From the NCBI RefSeq assembly GCF_020985305.1, contig NZ_CP087588.1, forward strand, positions 1,724,501 through 1,788,500: DNA of 64,000 bases. The letters run 5' to 3'. Source of the stretch: Croceicoccus sp. Ery15 (GTDB lineage Bacteria; Pseudomonadota; Alphaproteobacteria; Sphingomonadales; Sphingomonadaceae). The notes beneath the pieces are model-generated. The model was not told the origin of the DNA, made no database searches, and saw nothing but the letters and a program-made list of their open reading frames with translations. The translations under genes were made by a program, and so were the position numbers. Positions 16,110-24,842 of this stretch are shown here, in pieces; position 1 is the first letter of the stretch; each line of letters begins with the position of its first letter.

Positions 16110-19100
16110 CTACCCCCCCCTTAACGCGGCCTTCTCGCGCTCCAGAATATCGGGCGGAATCGCGAAAATGCGCGGGGCATGGGTATAAAGCAGCAACGCC
16201 TCTACCCTGCGGCCGGGGTGGATCGCCTCCAGCGCGCAGGCATAGGCAGCCATCTGGCGTAAATAGGCTGGCGGAACCTGATCCAGGCGTTCGGGCGGGC
16301 GGCGCGCGGTCTTGAAATCGACAATGCGGATCGGGTCGGCAGGCGTATTGCCCAGATGCAGACGGTCGACTGTGCCCGCCACCACACGCGTGCCGACAGT
16401 GGCGGAAAGCGAGACTTCGGCCAAAGCCTCAGGCGCGAACAGCGCGGCGCAGGCCGGATCGTTCAGCGTGCGTACCGCCGCCTGCACCATTTCGGCGCGC
16501 GTTTCGTCGGACAGATCCGCCGCCTGCCGCGCCAGCCAGCGCGTGGCCGCGTCGGCGCGGCGGTCACCCGGCAGTTCGGGCAGGCGTTCCAGCAGCCGGT
16601 GGATCAGCACGCCGCGCCGCGCCGCATCCACGCCAATGCCGCCCATGGGGGCCAGCGGCGGCTCGGCCGCTTCATGCGGGTCGCCCAGCGACGATGGCGC
16701 AAGCGGGCGCGGCGGCGCGGGTTCCGCCCCTGCCGGTGCCAGCGCCCAGCCCGGCAGCAGGGCGAAACCCGATTGCTTTGCGCCCGCGGGCATGCCGGGA
16801 GTTCGCTGTGCCCCCTGCCCCAGCTGTTTCGCGCCGCCCCACACCGGATCGGTCAGCCAGTCGTCGCTGTCCCCGAACAGAGGTGCCAGCCGCGCATACC
16901 AGCTGTTCGCGGGCGGCTCGGTCTTTTTGGCCCGCAATGCGCCCGCGATGAACAGCGCTTCTTCCGCCCGCGTCATCGCGACATAAAGCAGGCGCCAGTG
17001 CTCCTCGCGCTCCTCGCGCGCGGCCTCTTCCTCGGCCGCGGCGATGGGGCCGAGTTTTTCGGATTTCCTCAGCGAGGGCAGCGGAATGGTGCGCGGTGCG
17101 AAACCCGCCATGTCGGGCAATGGCTCGGCCAGTTCCAGCGTGCGCGGCATCGCCAGATCGGGATCGTCGGCGGCGTCGGCCAGAATGACGATGGGGGCCT
17201 GCAATCCCTTGGACCCGTGCACCGTCATCACGCGAACCAGCCCGCCCTGCTGGTCGGCTTCGCGCTTCAGCTCGCCGTCGCCTGCCTCGAACCATCGGAT
17301 GAATCCGGTCAGGCTGGGCGTCTGGGTTGCGCTGAAGGCCATGGCGGCATTCAGCATCTCGTCTATGGGATCGTTGACTTCGCCGCCCAGCCGCGCCGCC
17401 AGCCTGCGCCGCGCCTGCCACGGTCCCACCAGCATCCAGTGGAGTAGGGCCTGCGGCGTATCGTAATCGGCCAGCCGCAACAGATCGTTCAACATGGCCA
17501 GCGCCTGACGCGGGCGGGCTTCGGTGCTTTGGCGCAGCCGGTCATAGAGCCGGACACCCTTTTCGCGCCAGCCGTGTTCCAGCAGCTCTTCCTGCGTCCA
17601 GCCGAAGATCGGCGATACCAGCAGGCAGGCGAGCGAGAGATCATCCTCGGGCTGGGCGGCAAAGCGCATCGCCGCCATCAGGTCGCGCACCCCCAATGGC
17701 GCGCCCAGCCGCAGCCGGTCCACCCCCGCGACCGCGACGCCCTTGGCATGCAGCCGCGCGACGATCAGCCCCGCCAGCTCCTTGCGCTTGCGGACAAGCA
17801 CCATCACGTCGCCCGGCCCCGCCAGCCGCTCGCCGCCCTTTACCAGCGGAAAGCCCGCATCGATCCAGTGGCGGATCTGGGTCGCGATATTTTCCGCCAC
17901 GCGGCGGTCGGGGCGCGAGAGCCAGCCCTCTTCACCCTCGTCAGCTTCGTCATCCAGACCGACGGGATCGCCGACCGTGCGCCACATCACCACCTGCCCG
18001 GGCCGTTTCTCGCCCAGATGCACGCCCGGATCGTCGGCAAGGCCCAGCGCCTCGGGCCCGATTTCGGCAATCGCGGCATCGACGAAATCCAGAACGGGCT
18101 GCGCGGTGCGATAGCTGCGGGCAAGGCCATATTCGCGGAAAGGGCGATGCTCTTTCGCGCCGCGCGTAAAGGACAGGTTCTCAATCGCGCCTGCCATCCG
18201 TTCCTTCACGCGGTCGCGCGCCAGCTTGAAATTTTCGGGACTGGTGCCCTGAAAGCGGAAGATCGCCTGCTTGTAATCGCCCACCACGAACAGGGTCCGC
18301 AACCGATCGCCCCGCGCGCCTTCGCCGGTAAAGAACTCCTCGGTCAGCGCGTCGATCACGTCCCATTGCGCGCTATTCGTGTCCTGCGCCTCGTCGACAA
18401 GGATATGGTCGAATTGCCGGTCCAGCTTGTACCGGATCCAGTCGGCCATGTCCGACCGTTTGAGCAGGCGCGCCGCCTCCGCGATCTGGTCGTCGAAATC
18501 GATCAGGCCCGCCCGCGCCTTCGCCTCACCCCATTTCAGCGCGAATGCCCGGCCAAGCGTCAGCGCGGGGGCCAGCCACTGCGCCAAGGCGCCCAGATCG
18601 CGGCAGGCGATAACGCGGTCGATGGATGCGCGCACGGATTCGACCGCATCGTCATAGGCAAAGCTGTCCTTCACCAGCTTGCGCGGCTCGCCCTTTTGCG
18701 TGAACAGCGCGTTGTAAAGGTGGTCGAGCGTCTCCAGCCGCTTGTCCGCATCGCTGCCCAGCCACGCGGCGATAGGTTCGGCCGCATCCAGCGCCTTTTT
18801 CCCGCCCTTGTCGCGCAGCATCGCCTCGGCCGCTTCCAACGCGCGGCAATCGAACGCATCCGGCCCGCAGAGTGCTGCCACATGCGCCTCGCAATGATCG
18901 GGCTTCAGCCCCAGCAGACGATAGACGCGCGGCAGCAGCGGCGGCACCCAGCTTCCGGTCCCTTCCCATGCCGCGCGCGCTTCGGCGCAGGCCATCAGGA
19001 ACCGTTCGATCGCACCCTGATCGGCCCGCAGCGACAGGGTCGCCAGCGCATCGGTCAGCGAAGTGTCGCCCCGCTCCTCGGCCTGGATCAGCAATTCGGC

Positions 19101-19592
19101 CAGCGTGTCGCGCAGCAGCAATTCGCGGTCGCGGTCCTCCATCGGGCGCGTGCCCGGGACCAGCCCCGCCTCCAGCGGAAAGGCCGAAAGCAGCCATTGC
19201 GAGAAGGCATGGATCGTCTCGATCCTGAGGCCGCCGCCGGGGCAATCGAGCACGGCGGCAAAACGCGTGCGGGCGCGGGCGCGGGCATCAGGACCTGAAT
19301 CCGCGCAAATTGCTTCTAGCTCATGAAACAAATCATTGTCGGACTGTCGAACCCAACGCGCCAACACCTCGTTGACGCGATTTGCCATTTCCGCCGCACC
19401 CGCCTTTGTGAAAGTCAGACACAAAATCTGAGACGGCTCTACGTCCGGCTGCAGGAGCAAACGCAAGACACGGCTGGAAAGCACCTGAGTTTTGCCTGTG
19501 CCGGCACTTGCAGATAGCCAAACTGTGTCCGCCGGATTGACGGCATCACGTTGGCTGCCGGTCAAAGGGTATAACTTCGCGGGACCACTCAT
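16110..19592 (-). CDS. addA: double-strand break repair helicase-nuclease AddA
   Basis: A 1160-residue UvrD-type helicase with a C-terminal RecB-like nuclease; the large subunit of the AddAB complex that resects DNA double-strand ends and loads RecA. The Walker A is LSASAGTGKTQVLSSR at the N-terminus, Walker B/DEAQ is ILVDEAQDTNSAQ, and helicase motif V/VI is VMTVHGSKGLQAPIV ... LLYVAMTRAEEAL. The nuclease domain near the C-terminus has IVDFKTARRP and QMAAYACAL. The start ATG overlaps the addB stop by 4 bp (ATGA). It is full-length for alphaproteobacteria. Confidence 0.96.
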   Translation of the reverse strand: MSGPAKLYPLTGSQRDAVNPADTVWLSASAGTGKTQVLSSRVLRLLLQPDVEPSQILCLTFTKAGAAEMANRVNEVLARWVRQSDNDLFHELEAICADSGPDARARARTRFAAVLDCPGGGLRIETIHAFSQWLLSAFPLEAGLVPGTRPMEDRDRELLLRDTLAELLIQAEERGDTSLTDALATLSLRADQGAIERFLMACAEARAAWEGTGSWVPPLLPRVYRLLGLKPDHCEAHVAALCGPDAFDCRALEAAEAMLRDKGGKKALDAAEPIAAWLGSDADKRLETLDHLYNALFTQKGEPRKLVKDSFAYDDAVESVRASIDRVIACRDLGALAQWLAPALTLGRAFALKWGEAKARAGLIDFDDQIAEAARLLKRSDMADWIRYKLDRQFDHILVDEAQDTNSAQWDVIDALTEEFFTGEGARGDRLRTLFVVGDYKQAIFRFQGTSPENFKLARDRVKERMAGAIENLSFTRGAKEHRPFREYGLARSYRTAQPVLDFVDAAIAEIGPEALGLADDPGVHLGEKRPGQVVMWRTVGDPVGLDDEADEGEEGWLSRPDRRVAENIATQIRHWIDAGFPLVKGGERLAGPGDVMVLVRKRKELAGLIVARLHAKGVAVAGVDRLRLGAPLGVRDLMAAMRFAAQPEDDLSLACLLVSPIFGWTQEELLEHGWREKGVRLYDRLRQSTEARPRQALAMLNDLLRLADYDTPQALLHWMLVGPWQARRRLAARLGGEVNDPIDEMLNAAMAFSATQTPSLTGFIRWFEAGDGELKREADQQGGLVRVMTVHGSKGLQAPIVILADAADDPDLAMPRTLELAEPLPDMAGFAPRTIPLPSLRKSEKLGPIAAAEEEAAREEREEHWRLLYVAMTRAEEALFIAGALRAKKTEPPANSWYARLAPLFGDSDDWLTDPVWGGAKQLGQGAQRTPGMPAGAKQSGFALLPGWALAPAGAEPAPPRPLAPSSLGDPHEAAEPPLAPMGGIGVDAARRGVLIHRLLERLPELPGDRRADAATRWLARQAADLSDETRAEMVQAAVRTLNDPACAALFAPEALAEVSLSATVGTRVVAGTVDRLHLGNTPADPIRIVDFKTARRPPERLDQVPPAYLRQMAAYACALEAIHPGRRVEALLLYTHAPRIFAIPPDILEREKAALRGG

Positions 19593-22500
19593 CCGGCTTC
19601 CCCCTCAGGCGAACCGCGCCCCTGCCATTCGTCCAGCCGCATCAGCTGATCGTAATCGTTATATCCGGGCAGATCGGGGTTGAGCCGCGCGGTAAACGGC
19701 TCCTCCCCCACGATCCAGCGGTCGAGCGCGTCGTGCAGCAGCCGTTCGCTCTCGGTGAGGAACTCCTCGCGCAATATGCCGCTTTTCTTGCGGCCCTCCA
19801 GGATCGGCTCGTCGCGATAGCCGAACTCGCCCGTCTTGCGGTCGCGGCCCAGCGACCAATATTCGAAATGCGTCGGTTCGCCGCGCAAGGCATCGAACCC
19901 CTCATGCGCTGCGATCACGCCCGTCGTGCCAAGCTGCAACGCATATCCCGCCGCCACTTCGGAAGCGCGCGGCGGGTGTCCCGTCTTGTAATCGACGATC
20001 GCCAGATCGCCATTGGCCAGCCGGTCGATCCGGTCGGCCCGCGCGCTGATTTCCACGCCCTTCACGCTGATCCTGCCGGTTTTCTCCACCACCGCGATCT
20101 CGCGCCCCTCGGCGCGCAGGGCCTGCGTTTCGGCGTCCAGCCATTCCAGCGCGGCCAGCAGGCGCGGCTGCCACAACCCGCGCATGAACGGATGGCCCGA
20201 CAATTCGCGCAGCCGCTCTTCCGCCAGCGGCACCAGCGCGCCGGGGGCGGCATCGTGTTTCTTGTACCAATCCTCTAGGATCGTATGCACCGCGCTGCCG
20301 CGCCATGCGGGCGTCGGCTCCTCGTCGATGCTGTCCAGCCGTTTCAGCCGCATAATGTGCGAGGCATAGAACTGGTACGGGTCCGACCGCAGCCGGTCCA
20401 AGGCCGTCGCGCTGATGTCCACCTTGCGCTGCGCGGCGCTGGGCATGGGTTCGGGCTGCGGATGCGGCGGAACCGGCTGGGCGAAATCCATCTGTTCGGC
20501 CAGCGCCGGTATCTCGCGCTCCATATGCTTTTCCAGCAATTCGCCCAGCATGGCGCGCACGCGCAGCACAAAGCGGCTGGCAATGGCGGGCCCGCTGGCG
20601 TCCTTGCGCGCATAGGACAGCACCACTTCCGGCGCGCCCAGCGCGGCGGCAAGGTCATGCGCTGAAAGCCCGATGCGGAAATCGCCCCCCGGCACGCCCA
20701 AGGCGCGCATCACGGCGGGCGCGACCAGCGGATCGCGCGCAGGCGGCTGGGGCCAGCTGTTTTCGGTCAGCCCGCCGCAGATGACAAGGTCGGCGCGGCT
20801 CATCCGCGCCTCGATCAAGCCATAGATCGCGATGCGCGGGTGCCCGCCATAGGGCGGCCGGACCGAGATCGTGTCGATCGCATCGCGCAGCACCAGCGGC
20901 ACCTCGGCAGGGGCCAGCGCGGTCGGCACCTCGCGCGCGGCGCTGCGCAGGGTTTCCAGCGCCGCGGACAATGCGCGCCCGTCCGCCTCGGCCCAGATGC
21001 GCATATCACAAAGCGCTTCGCCCGCCGTCGCAATCGCGGACAAAGCCTCGGCCATGTCGACCTCTTCGTGCTCGCCAAGCATGACCAGCGGCTCGATCAC
21101 CGGCTCGACCGAGGCTTCCCACCAGTCCAGCAGGCGTGTGCTGCCGCGATCCCTGGCGTGTTTTTCCAGCTGGGCACGGATCGGCATCAGGCCGGTATCG
21201 ATGCGCGGCCCGCGCAGCAGCTTTTCGAACCGGCGTAAATTGCGCAGCCATGTGCCGCGATCATCCCCCGTGCCGCCCGCCAGCGGGTGCGACAGCGCCG
21301 CGACCAGCGGCACCGGCGATGCGCGGGTGGCCAGAATTTCGGCCAGCAACAGCGCCATGCGCCCTGCCGTGGTGTGCGGCATGGGGCGTCCGGCGGAATC
21401 GTCGGCCTGAATGTTCCAGCGTTTCAGATGGGCGATCACCCGCCCCGCCAGCCCGCGATCGGGCGTGACCAGCGCGACGCGGCGTTCGGGCGTTTCCAGC
21501 GCCTCGCGGATCAGCAGGGCAATCGACTGCGCCTCATGCTCGGGCCTTGCCGTTTCCATCAGCCGAACCCCCGACAGGCGGCGGCGTTCGGGCGGCAGAT
21601 CGACCCAGCTTGCGCTTTCCTTCGGCGGCAGGAACAGGCTGGAAAGCGCCCGGCTGCGTTCTGGCGGGGCGGCGGAAGCGCCCCGGCGGTGCCAGTTGCG
21701 CACTTCTCCGCGCGCCACGCCCATGCGGTTCAGCAGCAGCTTTAAATGATATTGCGGGTGAGTCACCGCATCGCCCGCGCCCAGCGGCGCATCGCCCGCT
21801 TCGGCGCCGATGCCCGCGCGGCCCAGCGCCTCCCACACCTCGTCATCGAGCGAGAGGTCGAGATCTGGCAGCACCACCGCCCCGTTCGGCAATCCGGCAA
21901 TCGCCCGCAGCAATCCGGCAATGGCGGGGCTGGCGCTGGTGATCCCCGCCGCGACTATCGGGCTGGCGGGAGGGGTTTCGCGCCAGCGGCGGGCGGCATG
22001 GTCGAACAGCGCATTGCGGCGCGCGGGCGTGTCGGTTTCGCCGCGTTCCTGCAATTCGGCCAGCCACAATGCCTGCACCGTGGCGAACAGATGCAAGTTC
22101 TGTTTCCAGTGCTCCGACAACTCGCCCACGATATCGAGCACGCGCTCGCCCAGCAATTCCTCGGGCCCGATGCCTTCGACCAGCAGCCGGTCCATCGCGC
22201 GCCCGATCTCGCGTGCCTGCCGCAAAAGGGCAGAGGCAACGGGAATCTGCATCCCCGCCCGCTCCATCGCGGCGCGCAGCAATTCGGCCAGCCGCAACCA
22301 GCGCCGCGTGGGATCGGCGGCAGGGGGAATGTCGGCCCCTTCCCCGATGGGGTCGAGCAGCGGGCCCAAAGTCTCGTCCAGATCGATATCGCCGATCACC
22401 GCCATGCGCGGCAGCAGCAGGCCGGTCCGGCCTTCTTCTCCCATCAGGCGCGTAAACGCCTCGGTCATGGTGCGGATCGCGCGGCGGCCGGGCAACAGCA

Positions 22501-22621
22501 GGGTCAGCCGTGCAAGGCCATAGCCATCCTCGTGGTAACGCGGCACCAGCCCCGCCGCGAGCGCATCGGCAAAGCCGCGATGGGCGGCAATGGAATAGAT
22601 CGAGAGCTGCTGCGAACCCAC
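19589..22621 (-). CDS. addB: double-strand break repair protein AddB
   Basis: A 1010-residue AddB of the alphaproteobacterial type. The N-terminal region (LTLLLPGRRAIRTMTEAFTR) occupies the Walker A position but lacks GKT, so the helicase half is probably inactive. The C-terminal RecB-like nuclease motif LAIVDYKTGHPPRASEVAAGYALQLG is intact. I see no four-Cys iron-sulfur cluster of the Bacillus type. The start is a GTG at 22621, two bases after the murU stop codon, with a weak Shine-Dalgarno; this fits translational coupling. It overlaps addA by ATGA. Confidence 0.94.
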   Translation of the reverse strand: MGSQQLSIYSIAAHRGFADALAAGLVPRYHEDGYGLARLTLLLPGRRAIRTMTEAFTRLMGEEGRTGLLLPRMAVIGDIDLDETLGPLLDPIGEGADIPPAADPTRRWLRLAELLRAAMERAGMQIPVASALLRQAREIGRAMDRLLVEGIGPEELLGERVLDIVGELSEHWKQNLHLFATVQALWLAELQERGETDTPARRNALFDHAARRWRETPPASPIVAAGITSASPAIAGLLRAIAGLPNGAVVLPDLDLSLDDEVWEALGRAGIGAEAGDAPLGAGDAVTHPQYHLKLLLNRMGVARGEVRNWHRRGASAAPPERSRALSSLFLPPKESASWVDLPPERRRLSGVRLMETARPEHEAQSIALLIREALETPERRVALVTPDRGLAGRVIAHLKRWNIQADDSAGRPMPHTTAGRMALLLAEILATRASPVPLVAALSHPLAGGTGDDRGTWLRNLRRFEKLLRGPRIDTGLMPIRAQLEKHARDRGSTRLLDWWEASVEPVIEPLVMLGEHEEVDMAEALSAIATAGEALCDMRIWAEADGRALSAALETLRSAAREVPTALAPAEVPLVLRDAIDTISVRPPYGGHPRIAIYGLIEARMSRADLVICGGLTENSWPQPPARDPLVAPAVMRALGVPGGDFRIGLSAHDLAAALGAPEVVLSYARKDASGPAIASRFVLRVRAMLGELLEKHMEREIPALAEQMDFAQPVPPHPQPEPMPSAAQRKVDISATALDRLRSDPYQFYASHIMRLKRLDSIDEEPTPAWRGSAVHTILEDWYKKHDAAPGALVPLAEERLRELSGHPFMRGLWQPRLLAALEWLDAETQALRAEGREIAVVEKTGRISVKGVEISARADRIDRLANGDLAIVDYKTGHPPRASEVAAGYALQLGTTGVIAAHEGFDALRGEPTHFEYWSLGRDRKTGEFGYRDEPILEGRKKSGILREEFLTESERLLHDALDRWIVGEEPFTARLNPDLPGYNDYDQLMRLDEWQGRGSPEGEAG

Positions 22622-22623
22622 GA

Positions 22624-23361
22624 TTACAATGTATCTGAGAACAAGGCCTCTGCGGGCGCGATATGCTGCGGCTCGCCGATCTCGATCCAGTCGCCCTGAT
22701 GGACGACGCCGTAAAGCCGTCCGTTCTCTATCGCGCGGTTCCAGAATATATTGGTCGAGAATTTCGCCTCTGCCGGCGGATCGCGCAGCAATGCTTTCGA
22801 TACCAGCTGGATGCCGGTGAACACATAGGGGGCGACGCGGCCCGATTTGCGGCGCGATATCCGGCCATGCGGGTCAAGGTGGAAATCCCCCTTGCCGCGA
22901 TAATTATGCGCGCGCTTGTGCGGCACCATCAGCAACAAGGCGTCCATCCGCTCCGCGTCCCATGCGGCCGACAATTCGTGGAACACGTCGACCGGTCCGT
23001 CCAGCCACATCGCATCGGAATTCAGGCAGAAGAACGGATCGGCATCGATCAGCGGCCATGCCTTGACCAGCCCGCCGCCGGTTTCCAGCAATTGTTCGCG
23101 CTCGTCCGAAATCGTGACCTGCGGGCGGCTGCGCAATTGCATATGCCCCTCGATATGGTCGGGCAGGTAATGCACGTTCACCACCACGCGCGCGATGCCC
23201 GCATCGGCGATCTTGTCCAGCGCATGGTCCAGCAGCGGCTTGCCCGCGACCTTGACCATCGGCTTGGGACGGCTGGCGGTCAGCGGGCGCATGCGCTTAC
23301 CCAGCCCTGCGGCCATCACCATCGCCACATCGGAAACCAGCGGGGGCTTGCTGTTTGCCAT
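22624..23361 (-). CDS. murU: sugar-1-phosphate nucleotidyltransferase, probable MurNAc-1-P uridylyltransferase
   Basis: A 245-residue nucleotidyltransferase with the activation signature MVMAAGLGKRMRPLTASRPKPMVKV and the metal-binding NSDAMWLDG. By itself the sequence would be called a mannose-1-phosphate guanylyltransferase-like protein. The adjacent AmgK-type kinase, 5 bp upstream, identifies it as the MurU partner of the anabolic peptidoglycan-recycling route, where MurNAc-1-phosphate is converted to UDP-MurNAc (a pathway known from Pseudomonas putida). The GTG start of addB follows its stop directly. Confidence 0.85.
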   Translation of the reverse strand: MANSKPPLVSDVAMVMAAGLGKRMRPLTASRPKPMVKVAGKPLLDHALDKIADAGIARVVVNVHYLPDHIEGHMQLRSRPQVTISDEREQLLETGGGLVKAWPLIDADPFFCLNSDAMWLDGPVDVFHELSAAWDAERMDALLLMVPHKRAHNYRGKGDFHLDPHGRISRRKSGRVAPYVFTGIQLVSKALLRDPPAEAKFSTNIFWNRAIENGRLYGVVHQGDWIEIGEPQHIAPAEALFSDTL

Positions 23362-23366
23362 GAACC

Positions 23367-24380
23367 TTACGCCTCTTGCGTTGCGCCACCGGCCGAACGG
23401 AGATGGCCGGGAATATTCGCCTCCATCCAGCGCGTCACCGGTTCCAGCGCGGGATGGGCAAGGTCGCGCTCCATCAACGCCCAGACGCGCGGGATCAGGT
23501 CAAGATAATGATGCTTGCCGTCGCGGCGCGACAGGCGGACGAAAATGCCGACGATCTTGGCATTCCGCTGCGCGCCGAGGATGGCGTAATCCGACAGGAA
23601 ATTTTCGCCCGCGCCGGTCTGCGCGCGATAATGATCCAGCATTTCGGCTTCCAGTTCCGGCGCGACATCGCGGCGCGCGTCCTGCAGCAGCGAGACAAGA
23701 TCATAGGCAGGGTGACCGACCAGCGCGTCCTGGAAATCCAGAAGACCCTGCTCGGTCAGGCCGTCCAGCAGCATGACGTTTTCGGCGTGATAATCGCGCA
23801 GCACCGTCACCCCGCCACCGGGCAAACCGGCCTGCGTGTCGAGCACGGGGGCCAGCACCTCGCGCCACGCGGCCTCGAACCCGTCGTCGTCCACGGCAAG
23901 GCCATGCGCGACGCAGAACCATTCGGTGAACAGCTTCGCCTCGCGCAGATAGGTGTTGAGGTCATAGGGATCGAACGGGCCCGCGGGCGCCTTGGCCAAC
24001 CGCGCCAGCACATCGACCGCCCCTTTATAGACCGCGCCTTCGTCATCTCCTGCCACGTCCAGATGGTCGCGCATGCGCCGATGCCCGAAATCTTCGAGGA
24101 GGACGAGGCCCTGCGCTGCATCCTCGGCCAGAATGGCGGGCGCGCGAAAGCCGTGATCGGCAAGGTAATGCGCCGCCCGCAGGAAAGGGCGCGGATCTTC
24201 ATGCGGCGGGGGCGCGTCCATCAGCATAGCGCTGGCCCCGCCGCGCAAAATGCGGAAATAGCGCCGGAAAGAGGCATCGCCCGGCAGCGGTTCGATCACC
24301 GCCCCGCCCCAGCCCGCCGCGTCGAGGAACGCGCGCGCATGCGGGGGGAACGGGCGGGAACTGGATACGGGCGTGCTCAT
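23367..24380 (-). CDS. amgK: anomeric MurNAc/GlcNAc kinase-type phosphotransferase
   Basis: A 337-residue aminoglycoside-phosphotransferase-fold kinase. The catalytic loop is VLRDYHAENVMLLDG (His-x-x-Asn in place of the common HGDLHPGN) and the metal-binding motif is LLDFQDALVGHPAYDLVSLLQDA. The ATG at 24380 was chosen because it overlaps the tsaE stop as ATGA; a longer start lies inside tsaE. Paired with the nucleotidyltransferase 5 bp downstream, it fits AmgK, which phosphorylates recycled MurNAc at C1 and so can bypass the fosfomycin target MurA. The function is assigned mostly by family and context. Confidence 0.85.
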   Translation of the reverse strand: MSTPVSSSRPFPPHARAFLDAAGWGGAVIEPLPGDASFRRYFRILRGGASAMLMDAPPPHEDPRPFLRAAHYLADHGFRAPAILAEDAAQGLVLLEDFGHRRMRDHLDVAGDDEGAVYKGAVDVLARLAKAPAGPFDPYDLNTYLREAKLFTEWFCVAHGLAVDDDGFEAAWREVLAPVLDTQAGLPGGGVTVLRDYHAENVMLLDGLTEQGLLDFQDALVGHPAYDLVSLLQDARRDVAPELEAEMLDHYRAQTGAGENFLSDYAILGAQRNAKIVGIFVRLSRRDGKHHYLDLIPRVWALMERDLAHPALEPVTRWMEANIPGHLRSAGGATQEA

Positions 24381-24829
24381 CCCCAGCGCCTTAGCCAATC
24401 GGCCCCCGCGCGGGCAATGGCGATCCGCCCTGCTTCACCCGTTTCGATGTGGATTTGCAGGCACGCCGGATCATATTCGAACCCGCCCGCCATTTCGGGC
24501 CATTCGGCAATCAGTGCGGCATCGTGGCGATAATCGTCAAGGCCAAGCTCCTCGGCCTCCATCGGATCTTCCAGCCGGTAGAAATCGGCATGGACCAGCG
24601 GCAGCGACACATCCGGCGGATCATATGTCTGGATGATGGCAAAGGTCGGGCTAGGCACCTCTCCCTCATGCCCCAGTGCGCCGATGATCGCGCGGGCAAG
24701 AGTGGTCTTGCCCGCGCCCAGACCGCCGCTCAGTGCCACGACATCGCCTGCGCGCAGCAGGGCCGCGATGCGTTTGCCGAAAGCCGCGGTTGCGGAAAGG
24801 TCGGGCAGCGGGTGGCGGGTTTCGTTCAT
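24377..24829 (-). CDS. tsaE: tRNA threonylcarbamoyladenosine biosynthesis ATPase TsaE
   Basis: A 150-residue P-loop ATPase with Walker A LSGGLGAGKTTLARAII and the family motif SPTFAIIQTYDPP ... HADFYRLEDPMEAEELGLDDY. It supports the TsaBD complex that makes t6A37 on ANN-decoding tRNAs. It lies 13 bp after the DivL-like kinase gene and overlaps amgK by ATGA, so it is embedded in a single leftward transcription unit reaching to addA. Confidence 0.95.
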   Translation of the reverse strand: MNETRHPLPDLSATAAFGKRIAALLRAGDVVALSGGLGAGKTTLARAIIGALGHEGEVPSPTFAIIQTYDPPDVSLPLVHADFYRLEDPMEAEELGLDDYRHDAALIAEWPEMAGGFEYDPACLQIHIETGEAGRIAIARAGADWLRRWG

Positions 24830-24842
24830 GACACTCCGGCGA

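Noticed and set aside
17529..19298. Plus-strand open frame of 589 codons opposite addA
   Set aside because: Antisense shadow of a well-supported helicase gene.
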